Assembly (NCBI RefSeq): GCF_963675585.1
Contig: NZ_OY776414.1
Span: forward strand, 2,583,001 to 2,647,000
DNA length: 64,000 nucleotides
Reading direction: 5' to 3'
Origin: an uncultured Draconibacterium sp.
Lineage (GTDB): Bacteria; Bacteroidota; Bacteroidia; Bacteroidales; Prolixibacteraceae
Shown here: positions 62,546-64,000 of the stretch, one piece after another
How positions within the stretch are numbered: position 1 is the first letter of the stretch
Layout: every line of letters starts with the position of its first letter
The notes under the pieces: generated by a model
The model's database searches: none
Told to the model about the DNA's origin: nothing
What the model saw: the letters and a program-made list of their open reading frames with translations, nothing else
Position numbers and translations under genes: made by a program

Positions 62546-64000
62546 ATGTTCGATTTAGACCTTATTAAAAAAGTGTATTCAGAACTCCCTGAGCGAGTAA
62601 AAAAAGCCAAGAATGTTTTGAATAAGCCGATGACTTACGCCGAAAAGATTCTTTATTCTCACCTGTTTGCAGCACAGGAATTAGCTGCTTTTAACCGAGG
62701 TGCCGATTATGTTGATTTTGCACCGGACAGGGTTGCCATGCAAGATGCAACTGCACAAATGGCATTGTTGCAATTTATTAATTCGGGTAAAAAAACAACT
62801 GCTGTTCCTTCAACCGTTCATTGCGACCACCTTATTCAGGCGCAGGTAGAAGGCAAAACAGATTTGGGTGTTGCCAAAGACATAAACAAAGAAGTATACG
62901 ACTTTTTAGAATCAGTTTCAAATAAATATGGAATCGGTTTCTGGAAACCGGGTGCAGGAATTATTCACCAGGTAGTTTTGGAAAATTATGCATTTCCAGG
63001 AGGTATGATGATTGGAACTGACTCGCATACCGTAAATGCAGGTGGACTTGGAATGGTTGCCATTGGAGTTGGCGGTGCCGATGCTGTTGACGTTATGGCC
63101 GGAATGGCATGGGAATTAAAAATGCCAAAATTAATTGGTGTTAAACTTACAGGAAAATTGAGCGGCTGGGCTGCTCCAAAAGATGTAATTTTAAAAGTAG
63201 CCGGTATTCTTACCGTAAAAGGCGGAACCGGTGCAATTATTGAATATTTTGGAGAAGGTGCAAAATCGCTTTCTGCAACAGGAAAAGGAACCATTTGTAA
63301 CATGGGTGCCGAAGTAGGTGCAACCACCAGTATTTTTGCCTACGACGAAAGTATTGAACGCTACCTGAAAGCAACCGGGCGTGCTCAGGTTGCCGAATTG
63401 GCAAACGAAATAAAAGCCGATCTGGATGCAGATGCCGAGGTTTACGAAAATCCGGAATTGTTTTACGACGAAGTTATCGAAATTAATCTTTCGGAACTGG
63501 AACCGCATGTAAACGGGCCGTTCACTCCCGATCGTGCAACACCAATTTCGCGCATGAAAGAAGTTGCCGTTGAAAATGGCTGGCCACTTGAAGTTTCGGT
63601 TGGCTTAATCGGAAGTTGTACCAACTCATCGTACGAAGATATTTCGCGTGCTGCATCAATTGCAAAACAAGCCGAAGAAAAAGGGTTGATTACCAAAGCA
63701 GAGTATTCAATCACTCCGGGTTCGGAACAAGTTCGATTCACCATTGAACGCGATGGTTTTATTGAAACCTTTGAAAAAATTGGAGGTAAAGTATTTGCCA
63801 ATGCCTGTGGCCCATGTATTGGACAATGGGCAAGACCGGGAGCTGAAAAAGGAGAAAAAAATACGATCGTTCATTCGTTCAACAGAAACTTCTCGAAACG
63901 TGCCGATGGAAATCCCAATACACATGCATTTGTAACATCGCCCGAAATGGTAACTGCGCTGGCAATTGCGGGTCGTTTGGACTTTAATCCGGCAACTGAT
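62546..64000 (+). CDS. acn: Aconitate hydratase, 5' part (runs off the right edge)
   Basis: 485 codons from the ATG at 62546 with no stop inside the window. Mitochondrial-type aconitase: [46 protein letters not shown] and [18 protein letters not shown]. The [4Fe-4S] cysteines fall at residues 358 (GSCTNSS), 421 and 424 ([10 protein letters not shown]), exactly the spacing of the mitochondrial enzyme. It interconverts citrate and isocitrate. The C-terminal swivelling domain lies outside the window. Confidence 0.97.
   Translation, partial: MFDLDLIKKVYSELPERVKKAKNVLNKPMTYAEKILYSHLFAAQELAAFNRGADYVDFAPDRVAMQDATAQMALLQFINSGKKTTAVPSTVHCDHLIQAQVEGKTDLGVAKDINKEVYDFLESVSNKYGIGFWKPGAGIIHQVVLENYAFPGGMMIGTDSHTVNAGGLGMVAIGVGGADAVDVMAGMAWELKMPKLIGVKLTGKLSGWAAPKDVILKVAGILTVKGGTGAIIEYFGEGAKSLSATGKGTICNMGAEVGATTSIFAYDESIERYLKATGRAQVAELANEIKADLDADAEVYENPELFYDEVIEINLSELEPHVNGPFTPDRATPISRMKEVAVENGWPLEVSVGLIGSCTNSSYEDISRAASIAKQAEEKGLITKAEYSITPGSEQVRFTIERDGFIETFEKIGGKVFANACGPCIGQWARPGAEKGEKNTIVHSFNRNFSKRADGNPNTHAFVTSPEMVTALAIAGRLDFNPATD

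Overview
The window reads as chromosomal DNA of a Bacteroidota bacterium, probably a marine or sediment Bacteroidia of the Marinilabiliales/Prolixibacteraceae kind (that placement is inference). The signs are SusC/SusD pairs, ECF sigma/FecR pairs, Bat 'aerotolerance' genes, -7 boxes of the TAnnTTTG type, lipoprotein glycosidases and a Sec/T9SS-style adhesin. No tRNA, rRNA, CRISPR array or intact mobile element was seen.

Layout. 1-5.7 kb is housekeeping: the 5' part of a C-type-lectin surface protein (runs off the left edge), a dihydroorotate-dehydrogenase-like protein, a YggS-type PLP protein, the folate pair pabB-pabC, and an unknown protein. 6.0-41.5 kb is one large carbohydrate-utilisation region, all on the minus strand, built from two regulatory modules. 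Module 1 (10.7-17.7 kb) is ECF sigma - FecR - SusC - SusD. It is surrounded by a GH106 alpha-L-rhamnosidase, an arabinose/fucose-isomerase-like enzyme, GH92, GH78 and GH95 enzymes. Module 2 (27.4-39.5 kb) is ECF sigma - FecR - SusC - SusD, followed by two GH43-type propellers, a GH93-like/CBM9 protein and a clan GH-A enzyme. A pectin methylesterase (CE8) and an acyl esterase lie upstream. The enzyme set fits branched pectin (rhamnogalacturonan side chains and arabinan); no polysaccharide lyase or GH28 is in view. A 0.7 kb scar with a broken IS3-type transposase and a broken histidine-kinase tail separates the two halves.

41.8-64 kb is core metabolism and envelope biology: 2-oxoacid:ferredoxin oxidoreductase (korAB), a gamma-carbonic anhydrase, a cobalamin-riboswitch operon (btuF-cobO-btuC-btuD), truA, the moxR-DUF58-batABCDE operon, PEP carboxylase, and the 5' part of aconitase (runs off the right edge).

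The most interesting signals are non-coding. (1) In both SusC modules the fecR-susC gap carries, on the strand opposite susC, a -7 box starting at the same base of the susC start codon. It is followed by a 5' hairpin and a terminator hairpin with a U-tract. The two terminators have different stems but nearly the same loop (TGTTGKCGCA). This looks like a pair of cis-antisense small RNAs repressing susC. (2) Several unrelated intergenic gaps hold degenerate 6-8 bp tandem units, mostly arranged as two inverted arms, an unusual spacer class. (3) Both ECF sigma genes lack an ATG start.
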